13,152 nt of DNA from Methanomicrobiales archaeon (GTDB lineage: Archaea; Halobacteriota; Methanomicrobia; Methanomicrobiales; JACTUA01), in contig JAJRCL010000059.1 of the NCBI GenBank assembly GCA_028679035.1, forward strand, positions 1 to 13,152, in the 5' to 3' direction. Each line of letters opens with the position of its first letter. Positions within the stretch are counted from its first letter, which is position 1. Positions 1 to 5,593 of the stretch are shown here, one piece after another. The notes under the pieces are model-generated. The model made no database searches and was not told where the DNA came from. It saw only the letters and a program-made list of their open reading frames with translations. The position numbers and the translations under genes were made by a program.

Positions 1-124
1 CATAGGCATCTGTTCCAGTGCCGGGCATAAAAAGGTTGGTTTGGTGAAAAAATCCGGGAACAAAATTTTTGTATTCTCCACGACGGATTCGGTGTTATGG
101 GGGATGCCCTGGTCAGCAATAAAA

Positions 125-775
125 TCAGGAATTCTGCGCGTCCTGCAATTCCTGCCGGTAGGCGACGTAGGAATATACGACCGTGCCAATTCCGGCGATG
201 AGGACGGGGAAGAGGATAAGCCAGATTGCATACCGGGGCAATACAATTCCCCCAAAACAGAAAATCCCGGCCAGTTTGAATAATTTTCCACCCAGCATAT
301 GGGTTTTTTTCCACACCGCAACGCTGCTCAGCGTCCACGGTGTGCGGATCCCGACAAACCAGTTCTGTTCCGTGTGTTCGAGGACGAAGCCCAGGTAGAT
401 AAAGAGCAGTCCGAAGGGGATTGGAAGAAAGACATTGGGGCTCACCCGCGTCCCAAGGTTCCAGAGAAGGATCTGCAGTTGTACGACTGCCATGAAGAGA
501 TCGAGTGCAAGAATCAGTCCTTCATAATAATTCCGGAACTGGACGTAATTTTTTCGAAGGGGATCAATCCGCGGGATGACCAGGAGCAGGGCGGTGAATC
601 CTGCCATCAGGACCGGCGCCAGCCCGACGCCCCAGGGCCGTGGGAGGGTGCCGTCTGCATTTCCGGCGGCATCCCAGTGAGCTGCAACCGGATCCGGTAG
701 CTGTGGATAAACCAGGGCGGTCAGGCCGAGGGTGATTAAAAGAACGCAAATAATTGCGATCCGAAGTATTTTCAT
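125..775 (-). CDS. SdpI/DUF1648 family membrane protein
   Basis: 216-residue integral membrane protein. About six hydrophobic segments are visible (roughly residues 4-24, 50-68, 87-105, 115-132, 163-178 and 183-205). The DUF1648 signature lies after the first one, with the H33-W34 pair and the G38...D41-G42 turn. The SdpI-family signature follows at 138-155 (N138, G142, R144-T145, W147-T148, then V-W and T-H). In Bacillus subtilis SdpI gives immunity to the SdpC toxin and signals to the repressor SdpR; no SdpC- or SdpR-like gene is visible here, so a function in archaea cannot be assigned. The ATG at 775 has only a weak GAGAAGAG purine stretch upstream and no canonical TATA box. It is transcribed away from the window's left edge and has no operon partner. 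Family call good, role unknown. Confidence 0.85.
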   Translation of the reverse strand: MKILRIAIICVLLITLGLTALVYPQLPDPVAAHWDAAGNADGTLPRPWGVGLAPVLMAGFTALLLVIPRIDPLRKNYVQFRNYYEGLILALDLFMAVVQLQILLWNLGTRVSPNVFLPIPFGLLFIYLGFVLEHTEQNWFVGIRTPWTLSSVAVWKKTHMLGGKLFKLAGIFCFGGIVLPRYAIWLILFPVLIAGIGTVVYSYVAYRQELQDAQNS

Positions 776-848
776 CTCTTCTCAATTCTGGTTGTAGTTA
801 TTCTTGATAGTGTCTCTGCTGTATCCTGCAAGTGAGCCTCAGCTACTG

Positions 849-854
849 AAAAAA
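849..854 (-). terminator. U-tract terminator after the peroxiredoxin gene
   Basis: Six consecutive U in the minus-strand transcript, starting 5 bases after the peroxiredoxin stop codon. Archaeal RNA polymerase commonly terminates at such U-runs without a strong hairpin. Inferred end of the desulforedoxin-CMD-Prx transcript. Confidence 0.4.
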
Positions 855-859
855 GGGAT

Positions 860-1519
860 TTATTTCAGCTGTTTGAAACAGAGGTACCAGTCCTTGCACT
901 CGTACCCTTCTGAGAGACGTTTTTCCATTTCAGCCTGTGTTTTCGGTGCAGGGACGACGACTTTATCTCCCGGCTGCCAGTTTGCCGGCGTGGAAACGCC
1001 ATATTTGTCGGCCAGCTGCAGCGATTTGACCAGCCGGATAATCTCGGGGATGTACCGTCCGCTCGACATGGGGTAGTAAATCATTGCCCGCATGATGCCC
1101 TTATCGTCGATGAAAAAGACCGTACGGATCGTCGATGTCGACGACTGACCTGCATGCAGCATCCCGTATTTTCGAGCGACGTTCATGTCCAGGTCGGCAA
1201 CAATCGGGAATGGGATCGTAACTCCCATTTTCTCCTTGATGTTGCGTACCCACGCGAGATGGGAATGAACACTGTCGATGGAAAGGCCCAGCAGTTGCAC
1301 GTTCAGTTTCGCAAGTTCGTCAGCAACTGCGGAAAAGGCCATGAATTCGGTTGTACATACCGGGGTAAAATCCGCCGGATGTGAGAAAAGTACCACCCAC
1401 TTTTTCCCGCGGAAATCTGAGAGGCGCAGGACACCCTGCGTGGTAGTCGCCTCGAAGTCGGGAGCTTCCTTCCCGATAATCGGCAGCCCCTGACCGGGTT
1501 CATCTCCTGTCATGCTCAT
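860..1519 (-). CDS. Prx6-type peroxiredoxin (thioredoxin peroxidase)
   Basis: 219-residue cytoplasmic peroxidase reducing H2O2 and organic hydroperoxides with thiol electrons. The peroxidatic site is the PVCTTE motif with Cys55, preceded by the HPADFTP loop (47-53). Two more cysteines near the C-terminus (Cys208 and Cys214, in ECKDWYLC) match the resolving-cysteine positions of archaeal Prx6-type enzymes such as the Aeropyrum thioredoxin peroxidase, so this should be a 2-Cys enzyme within the 1-Cys-like subfamily. Length is normal for that group. It is the last gene of a three-gene unit: 15 bases separate it from the carboxymuconolactone decarboxylase stop. The ATG at 1519 is preceded by a weak GGCGGATG purine stretch; an in-frame ATG two codons later is an alternative. 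The reductant could be the Grx-TrxR fusion encoded at 6641 or the small FeCys4 protein of the same operon; both are inference. Confidence 0.95.
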   Translation of the reverse strand: MSMTGDEPGQGLPIIGKEAPDFEATTTQGVLRLSDFRGKKWVVLFSHPADFTPVCTTEFMAFSAVADELAKLNVQLLGLSIDSVHSHLAWVRNIKEKMGVTIPFPIVADLDMNVARKYGMLHAGQSSTSTIRTVFFIDDKGIMRAMIYYPMSSGRYIPEIIRLVKSLQLADKYGVSTPANWQPGDKVVVPAPKTQAEMEKRLSEGYECKDWYLCFKQLK

Positions 1520-1534
1520 TGTGCATCCGCCGGA

Positions 1535-1921
1535 TTATTTCATAATTTCATCGAGGGCAGCTTTGCCGTAGACGTACGCCGGCATCCCCGAGAGAAGAAA
1601 CGTAACACGCAGCGCTTCCTCAACCTCTTCCTTCGTGACACCCAGCTTTGCCGCGCCGGCGAGCTGGGCATGCACCGCGTGCTGGTCCCGCAATGCCGCG
1701 GCAATCGCGATTGCAATCAGCTTCTTGGTCTGCTTACTGATCGCACCGTCCGCCCAGATGGTCTGGTCAAGTTTCATGACGGTATCGTACATTTCCGGAC
1801 CGCTTACCTGGAGACCCCGGAAGAATTTTGGGATTTTTCCAATCTTTTCTTCGAGAGCGTTCTGTTCTTTGTCTGCCACTGGCTTTCGCCGTGGTGCTTT
1901 TTCAACTTTTTTAGCCGGCAT
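1535..1921 (-). CDS. Carboxymuconolactone decarboxylase/AhpD-fold protein lacking cysteines
   Basis: 128 residues with a CMD/AhpD-like helical core (about 25-128) behind a Lys/Arg-rich N-terminal tail (1-20). The core begins with the IPKFFRG stretch typical of CMD proteins and includes the conserved G-V-T-x-E-E-V turn. AhpD-type members carry a CxxC pair and a His for peroxidase-linked disulfide chemistry. The equivalent segment here is RDQHAVHAQ (78-86), and the whole protein contains no cysteine. It therefore cannot act like AhpD by thiol exchange. It is also too short to suggest any enzyme beyond the family fold. The start is well supported: AAGGGTGA lies 5 bases upstream of the ATG and overlaps the desulforedoxin stop codon, so the genes are translationally close. 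Being wedged between desulforedoxin and peroxiredoxin suggests a role in oxidative stress (inference). Confidence 0.85.
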   Translation of the reverse strand: MPAKKVEKAPRRKPVADKEQNALEEKIGKIPKFFRGLQVSGPEMYDTVMKLDQTIWADGAISKQTKKLIAIAIAAALRDQHAVHAQLAGAAKLGVTKEEVEEALRVTFLLSGMPAYVYGKAALDEIMK

Positions 1922-1927
1922 TTTCGT

Positions 1928-2059
1928 TCACCCTTTCTTTTGCAGCGTCATGGGCTGGCCACAGCAGACCAGTTCGCCACCGCCGACGACTTTGACTTCC
2001 ACAACATTACCGCATATCTCGCAGAGATATACTTCTCCGGTTTTCGAAACGTTAACCAT
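1928..2059 (-). CDS. Desulforedoxin-like FeCys4 protein (43 residues)
   Basis: A very short gene of 43 codons plus TGA. The protein has the complete desulforedoxin signature: Cys13-x-x-Cys16-Gly, a GGGE turn (27-30), then Cys32-Cys33-Gly and a Q-P-M end. It closely resembles the 36-residue desulforedoxin of Desulfovibrio gigas, in which the four cysteines bind one iron and the protein is a homodimer. The same domain forms the N-terminus of desulfoferrodoxins, but the superoxide-reductase domain is absent here: the frame stops at 1928 and the next gene is unrelated. Likely a small electron carrier. The ATG has a clear SD (AAGGTGG, about 6 bases upstream) and a TATA box about 35 bases upstream, so it heads the operon with the CMD protein (6-base gap) and peroxiredoxin. 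Confidence 0.9.
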   Translation of the reverse strand: MVNVSKTGEVYLCEICGNVVEVKVVGGGELVCCGQPMTLQKKG

Positions 2060-2090
2060 AGAAATCCACCTTCCGTTCTGGCAACAGGCA

Positions 2091-2098
2091 ATATATAA
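2091..2098 (-). promoter_or_regulatory. TATA box of the desulforedoxin-CMD-Prx operon
   Basis: Minus-strand TTATATAT, centred about 35 bases upstream of the desulforedoxin ATG. A start of transcription 25-27 bases downstream would give a short leader carrying the AAGGTGG SD. It is the only AT-rich element between the hairpin at 2109-2126 and the gene. Confidence 0.6.
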
Positions 2099-2108
2099 TA
2101 ATTGGGGT

Positions 2109-2126
2109 CAGGGATTCGCATCCCTG
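2109..2126 (-). terminator. Hairpin after the zinc-ribbon gene
   Basis: Perfect 7-bp inverted repeat (CAGGGAT and ATCCCTG) with a 4-base loop. It begins one base after the stop codon of the zinc-ribbon gene and just before the desulforedoxin TATA box, and is followed by AT-rich DNA. It probably ends or stabilises the upstream transcript and separates the two units. Confidence 0.5.
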
Positions 2127-2127
2127 G

Positions 2128-2370
2128 TTATTTTTTCAGGTACTCACGTTTTTTCGGTGGATTGAGGACATCTTCCGGTGTTTTTATGTCCGGTCGCATG
2201 GCCGTCATCGGGAAACAATTGTAATTCTCACAGGAGCACATGGGACATTTCTTCAGGTCCTGTTCTTCCTTGGGCAGCTCGAACTCATGTCCGCAGTCAA
2301 TGCACACATATTTTCCCGGTCCTGCTCCCTTTCCTGCCTTTGCGCGTCGGGGTTTTACTTCAGCACACAT
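2128..2370 (-). CDS. Small zinc-ribbon/rubredoxin-like Cys-rich protein
   Basis: 80 residues from the preferred start (MCAEVK). The N-terminal 15-20 residues are basic and glycine-rich. A ribbon follows with Cys23-x-x-Cys26-Gly and Cys42-x-x-Cys45, about 15 residues apart, plus extra cysteines at 2, 47 and 52. The paired knuckles fit Zn or Fe binding; I recognise no named family. An in-frame ATG ten codons upstream (2400) would add MSTCGFGEIG. I prefer 2370 because GGTGA sits 7 bases before that ATG and a TATA box at 2407-2413 predicts a transcript start near 2384, between the two ATGs. It lies just upstream of the desulforedoxin operon on the same strand but is separated by a hairpin and a second TATA box. 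A redox or iron-handling role is inferred from context only. Confidence 0.8.
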   Translation of the reverse strand: MCAEVKPRRAKAGKGAGPGKYVCIDCGHEFELPKEEQDLKKCPMCSCENYNCFPMTAMRPDIKTPEDVLNPPKKREYLKK

Positions 2371-2405
2371 TCCAATCTCACCAAACCCACAGGTAGACAT
2401 GTATG

Positions 2406-2414
2406 CTATATATC
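2406..2414 (-). promoter_or_regulatory. TATA box of the zinc-ribbon gene
   Basis: Minus-strand GATATATAG preceded by a purine-rich GAAAAGA stretch resembling a BRE. It lies too close to the ATG at 2400 for that codon to be transcribed. It is about 40 bases from the ATG at 2370, which supports the shorter protein. Confidence 0.55.
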
Positions 2415-2499
2415 TCTTTTCAATAGGCTGTTTTTTCCTGTAGGGGGATTCCAGTCCGGCATGCTCTTTCAGGATTTGAGGGGCCTGACCGGTTCCCGG

Positions 2500-2506
2500 A
2501 AAAAAA
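2500..2506 (-). terminator. U7 tract after the exported-protein gene
   Basis: Seven consecutive U in the minus transcript, 11 bases beyond the TGA at 2517-2519. Simple archaeal U-tract terminator. Confidence 0.45.
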
Positions 2507-2516
2507 GTGTTCTTTG

Positions 2517-3179
2517 TCAGAGGGCTGCTATGGCAGAGTAATTCACATTGATTACAAGGGTGTTTTGATCGCTCTCGCTACCGTTCATGACCGCGATCCT
2601 AAAGCGATCCCGACCCGGGTTGCATACGTGTTTGGACTTCGCCTTATACCATTCCGGGACGGATATCTCCTGAACGGTTCCGTACTTCCAGTACCCGTCC
2701 ACTGTCTGGACCGTTGTGTGCGTGTTCCATGGTTCCCAGCCGCCGACTGGATAATATGCGGAATCAATAATGGTCACGGTGTCCTTTGCTTCCGTCGGAG
2801 AATTGAAGACCTGCCGGAGCCACAGTGCAGGTCGCCCCCTGGTTCTGGATCGTCTGACCGGATTATTCCTGTGTGGTCCAGCAGCCGGATGGACAGGTCT
2901 GGCTGTGAGATGGACGTTGAAATTGACGGTCGTTAGGCTTCCTGCGGAAGGCCGTGTGCCGGTAACCGTGGGTACAACGTTTGTTCCCGTACCTGTCGTT
3001 CCCGGCACAATGGTCGTTGCGACCGGTACCGTGGTCCCGGGCACCATGGTTCCTGTTACCGTGGGGGTACCGTTGTACTGTCCGGAAGATGAACATCTGG
3101 CAGCCGGAACCACCACGAAAAGGGCTGCTGCCGTGAATATTACCAGATTTTTCTGTATCCTCATCATGACCAGAACCAC
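2517..3179 (-). CDS. Exported Thr/Pro-rich surface protein, possibly frameshifted
   Basis: No family recognised. The N-terminus (from the in-frame ATG at 3167 or 3164) has a basic MRIQK start, a hydrophobic core and VPAARC, a secretion signal; Arg before the Cys makes a canonical lipobox unlikely. A low-complexity linker rich in Thr, Val, Pro and Gly follows (VPGTT/TVTGT repeats), as in archaeal surface proteins. The C-terminal part from about residue 124 looks like an ordinary soluble domain with many Tyr and Trp (GGWEPW, GYWKYG). Between them, about residues 92-122 are Arg/Pro-rich and use clustered AGA/AGG/CGA codons. In another frame the same DNA reads as a more ordinary Cys-containing sequence, so a pair of compensating frameshifts is possible. 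The GTG at 3179 and the two ATGs all lack a good SD. A TTTTAAA element at 3225-3230 could be the promoter. Confidence 0.65.
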   Translation of the reverse strand: MVLVMMRIQKNLVIFTAAALFVVVPAARCSSSGQYNGTPTVTGTMVPGTTVPVATTIVPGTTGTGTNVVPTVTGTRPSAGSLTTVNFNVHLTARPVHPAAGPHRNNPVRRSRTRGRPALWLRQVFNSPTEAKDTVTIIDSAYYPVGGWEPWNTHTTVQTVDGYWKYGTVQEISVPEWYKAKSKHVCNPGRDRFRIAVMNGSESDQNTLVINVNYSAIAAL

Positions 3180-3223
3180 ACGAACCCCGGAGATTGTGCC
3201 GGAGAATGCACCTCCTTCTACAA

Positions 3224-3230
3224 TTTAAAA
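3224..3230 (-). promoter_or_regulatory. Candidate TATA box of the exported-protein gene
   Basis: Minus-strand TTTTAAA about 45-65 bases upstream of the candidate starts, predicting transcription from about 3200. A perfect GGAGGTG at 3209-3215 lies between, but no start codon follows it at normal spacing. Confidence 0.35.
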
Positions 3231-3340
3231 ACCTGATGAACCCGGATCTGGTGGCATTCGTTCTGCAACAAAAACCCTGTTCAGCCCTCCGAATGCCCGA
3301 CTCACCCAGCGTATGCTTGATAACGTCGGGCTGATAATCC

Positions 3341-3985
3341 ATGGGTATGCCTCCGTTGGTGATCGGCCTGCTTGGCAGTCCCCTGCTGAATGGAAACACT
3401 GCAATTCTCCTCGACCGTGCGCTTGACGGGGCCCGTGATGCGGGATGCGAAACAGAAAAAATCGCCGCAGCCCATCTCGATTTCAAGCCGTGTATGGAGA
3501 TCTTCTATTGCGTTGAAAATCCGACCTGTAAGCTCAACGACGACATGATTCCCCATCTTGAGAAATTCCGCACCCTGGACGGCCTCATCGTTGCATCGCC
3601 GATCATGACCATGGGCATCCCCGGTGGGTTGAAATCCTTTATCGACCGTTTCCAGGTCTTTTTTATGGCAAAATATGTTCGGAAATCCCCGCTTGTGCCC
3701 GCAGAAAAGCGGGGAAGCCGTAAGGGTCTTTTCATATCCATTGCAGGAATGGCGCTGCCCTCGGTATTTGACGGTGCGAAGATGACCGTCAAGGCCTTCT
3801 TCACGATTATCGATTGTGCATACTGGGGCGAAATTCTGACCAATGACATGGATCATATTCATGACATCCAGAAACGCCCTGACGTCATGGAAGCAGCCTA
3901 CCGGAAAGGGTACGAGCTGGGGATTGCACTGGGTGGGAAACCACTAACCTCCCCAAAACAGGGTATTTCGGATAATCCGACCTGA
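3341..3985 (+). CDS. FMN flavoprotein of the iron-sulfur flavoprotein/NADPH-dependent FMN reductase group
   Basis: 214 residues, flavodoxin-like fold. The FMN phosphate loop is GSPLLNGNT (12-20). A second flavin-contact segment, SPIMTMGIPGGLKSFIDR, lies around 86-103. These are hallmarks of the archaeal iron-sulfur flavoprotein (Isf) and FMN-reductase group. Isf proteins bind a [4Fe-4S] cluster with a compact Cys motif; here Cys51, Cys57 and Cys63 are kept, but the expected Cys at 54 is Ile (PCMEIFYC). A normal cluster is therefore doubtful. In methanogens Isf relatives reduce O2 and H2O2 with ferredoxin electrons, which would fit the nearby peroxidase genes. The start is ATG 3341, with ATG 3347 as an alternative; upstream GTCGGGCTGA is only a weak SD. 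It is divergent from the exported-protein gene and ends in T-rich DNA (4003-4013). Confidence 0.85.
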   Translation: MGMPPLVIGLLGSPLLNGNTAILLDRALDGARDAGCETEKIAAAHLDFKPCMEIFYCVENPTCKLNDDMIPHLEKFRTLDGLIVASPIMTMGIPGGLKSFIDRFQVFFMAKYVRKSPLVPAEKRGSRKGLFISIAGMALPSVFDGAKMTVKAFFTIIDCAYWGEILTNDMDHIHDIQKRPDVMEAAYRKGYELGIALGGKPLTSPKQGISDNPT

Positions 3986-4049
3986 TTACAGGAAAACCGG
4001 AATTTTCTCTTTTATCCTGCAATGTCTGCGTGATGTGTCGTTTTCGCAG

Positions 4050-4057
4050 GATATTTC
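4050..4057 (+). promoter_or_regulatory. Candidate TATA box of the small zinc-finger gene
   Basis: GATATTTC centred about 27-28 bases before the ATG at 4082. This spacing predicts a leaderless transcript and is the main reason for choosing that start. Confidence 0.4.
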
Positions 4058-4081
4058 ATCCGGAACGTGCAGCCTTTCCTC

Positions 4082-4252
4082 ATGGTTTCCAAGGTTCTCC
4101 GTGATGGGCTGAGCGTGTACGTCTGCGATCGCTGCCGGCACGGGTATCATGACGCCGTTACTGCAGAGCGTTGCGAGACGTGGTGCCGCACGCACCAGAA
4201 GTGCAACGTGTCGATTACAGAAAAAGCGGTCGGACAGCTGGATACTTCGTAA
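4082..4252 (+). CDS. Small Cys-rich zinc-finger-like protein (56 residues)
   Basis: A conserved-looking archaeal mini-protein of unknown function. From ATG 4082 the cysteines are 15, 18, 31, 35 and 41, i.e. C-x2-C-x12-C-x3-C-x5-C, with His20, His23 and His38 nearby. The pattern YVCDRC...GY....A..C..WC resembles small methanogen proteins I have seen with a metal-binding CxxC followed by an A-x-x-C-E-x-x-C helix. It probably binds zinc; a nucleic-acid or protein partner is unknown. A GTG at 4067 would add five residues, but neither start has an SD. A TATA-like element at 4050-4057 is spaced for leaderless initiation at 4082. The gene stops two bases before the end of radC on the opposite strand, so the two converge with essentially no spacer. 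Confidence 0.75.
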   Translation: MVSKVLRDGLSVYVCDRCRHGYHDAVTAERCETWCRTHQKCNVSITEKAVGQLDTS

Positions 4253-4254
4253 AC

Positions 4255-4911
4255 CTACATCAGTCCCCGTTCCCGCATGCTGGTATAATGCTGGCGGGTG
4301 ACGATGACATGGTCATGCACCTGGATCCCCAGGACCGTGCCCGATTCTGCGAGCTGCCGGGTTATCGCGATATCCTGCTGGCTTGGGTCGAGCGACCCGG
4401 AAGGGTGGTTGTGAACGAGGATCACGGACGCAGCCCGTTTCTCGATGGCCTCGGCGAACACTTCGCGCGGATGCACGAGTGTGTGGTTCAGGAGACCGAC
4501 GGTGACATCTTTCCTGCCGATGACTTCATTCGCACCATTGAGCATGAGGCACAGGAAGTGCTCCTGTTTTTTGTCCAGGATATCACAGACGAACGGAGGG
4601 ACCTGCTCCGGGCTCGTTATTCTCAGTAACGATTTCGTTAAGTACCGGCGGGACAGCTCAAAACAGGCCAGGATCTGGGATGCTTTGGCCTCACCTATGC
4701 CATTGATGCTCATAAGATCCTGGGGGGCAGGCTGTTTGCCCGGAACCAGTAATGCCGCGATTTCCCGTGCGACCACCATGACATCTTTCCCCCGGGCACC
4801 GCTCCCGATGATCGCGGCGATCAATTCTTCATCCCTCAGGGATGCAGCACCCTTCACGATCAGTTTCTCTCTCGGGCGGTCGATTTCCGCAATGTCCCGC
4901 ATCCTCTTCAC
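4255..4911 (-). CDS. radC: RadC family JAB/MPN-domain protein
   Basis: 218 residues from GTG 4911, the usual RadC length. The N-terminal half carries a helix-hairpin-helix segment (INGIGEAKA, about 69-77). The C-terminal JAB/MPN domain has the full JAMM metal site: Glu150 in REVF, His167-x-His169 in HNHPSG (167-172) and Asp180. RadC proteins are common in bacteria and often near mobile DNA; despite the name, a DNA-repair role is unproven, and a metal-dependent hydrolase or DNA-processing role is inferred from the fold. The start choice is strong: GAGGTG lies 7 bases before GTG 4911, and MRDIAEIDRPREKL, the usual RadC beginning, follows three codons later. The open frame continues upstream to an ATG at 5001, but those 30 residues (MCRKREFL...) do not look like RadC. 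It is divergent from rubrerythrin. Confidence 0.92.
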   Translation of the reverse strand: MKRMRDIAEIDRPREKLIVKGAASLRDEELIAAIIGSGARGKDVMVVAREIAALLVPGKQPAPQDLMSINGIGEAKASQILACFELSRRYLTKSLLRITSPEQVPPFVCDILDKKQEHFLCLMLNGANEVIGRKDVTVGLLNHTLVHPREVFAEAIEKRAASVILVHNHPSGSLDPSQQDIAITRQLAESGTVLGIQVHDHVIVTRQHYTSMRERGLM

Positions 4912-5044
4912 GTTCAGACACCTCGTTTCCCTGGAACGGCGATATTCGTGCGCACAGTAGTCTCCCGCGGATTCAGACAGGAATTCTCTCTTCCGGCACA
5001 CCTAAAGTCTTCGAAACGAGATTCCCGATGCATCCACCTCATGG

Positions 5045-5053
5045 GATATATAC
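5045..5053 (+). promoter_or_regulatory. TATA box of rubrerythrin with flanking inverted repeat
   Basis: GATATATAC centred 26-27 bases before the rubrerythrin ATG, so the transcript should start at or next to the start codon. Short arms ATGGG (5041-5045) and CCCAT (5062-5066) flank the element and could be an operator; this is speculative. Confidence 0.6.
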
Positions 5054-5075
5054 ATGGAAAACCCATCCACGGGAC

Positions 5076-5573
5076 ATGACAACCCGCGAGAATGTGATGG
5101 CAGCGTTTGCCGGCGAGTCTCAGGCAAACCGGAAATACGCGGCTTTTTCAGAAAAGGCACAGGAAGAGGGTTTCCGGAATGTGGCGCTCCTCTTTAAGGC
5201 TGCATCAGAGGCAGAAGCAATCCATGCGAAACGCCTGCTGCAGGCATCCGGTGGAATAGCGGCAACACAAGAAAACCTGGTGAAAAGCATCGGGGGAGAG
5301 ACGCATGAATACGAAGTGATGTACCCCGCATTCCTCACCGAGGCCCTGAAGGAAGGGGACCGGGTTGCAGAACTGGTCTTCACCCATGCGATGAAGGCCG
5401 AGGCGGTGCATGCCCGGCTCTACAAAAAGGCGCTGGAGGTACTGCGCACCGGTAAAGATATCGACGGAAAGATCTATCTCTGCCCGGTCTGCGGGAATAT
5501 CGAAATTGGCACGGTACCGAAGACATGCCCGATCTGTAATGTGCCCGGGAACTTATTCCGGTTGATTGAGTAA
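5076..5573 (+). CDS. rbr: Rubrerythrin
   Basis: 165-residue cytoplasmic peroxidase that reduces H2O2 to water at a non-sulfur diiron site, with a rubredoxin domain as electron entry. The N-terminal four-helix part shows the ligands: Glu14, Glu47-x-x-His50 (EAEAIH), Glu80 and Glu109-x-x-His112 (KAEAVH). The rubredoxin-like tail has Cys136-x-x-Cys139 and Cys151-x-x-Cys154 and ends in LFRLIE. The first CxxC to second CxxC spacing of 11 residues is the short rubrerythrin type. ATG 5076 begins MTTRENVMAAFAGE, the expected N-terminus; upstream in-frame codons are not conserved in the family. No SD is visible and the TATA box sits 26-27 bases upstream, so translation is probably leaderless. Monocistronic, ending in a T7 tract. 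Confidence 0.96.
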   Translation: MTTRENVMAAFAGESQANRKYAAFSEKAQEEGFRNVALLFKAASEAEAIHAKRLLQASGGIAATQENLVKSIGGETHEYEVMYPAFLTEALKEGDRVAELVFTHAMKAEAVHARLYKKALEVLRTGKDIDGKIYLCPVCGNIEIGTVPKTCPICNVPGNLFRLIE

Positions 5574-5586
5574 GATGCATAACGCC

Positions 5587-5593
5587 TTTTTTT
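5587..5593 (+). terminator. T7 terminator after rubrerythrin
   Basis: Seven T followed by further pyrimidines, 13 bases after the rubrerythrin stop. Fits a simple archaeal U-tract terminator. Confidence 0.5.

Noticed and set aside
2..283. Plus-strand frame open from the window edge
   Set aside because: Most of it is antisense to the SdpI-like gene, and the part in 1-124 is too short to judge as the end of an upstream gene.
125..775. SdpI-like protein as part of a toxin-immunity locus
   Set aside because: No SdpC-like toxin, SdpR-like repressor or small secreted peptide gene is visible beside it.
4171..4629. Plus-strand open frame over the end of the zinc-finger gene and antisense to radC
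   Set aside because: It covers the conserved JAMM region of radC on the opposite strand and has no recognisable motif.
4912..5001. N-terminal extension of RadC to the ATG at 5001
   Set aside because: The extra 30 residues are not RadC-like, while GTG 4911 has a GAGGTG SD 7 bases upstream and is followed by the usual N-terminus.
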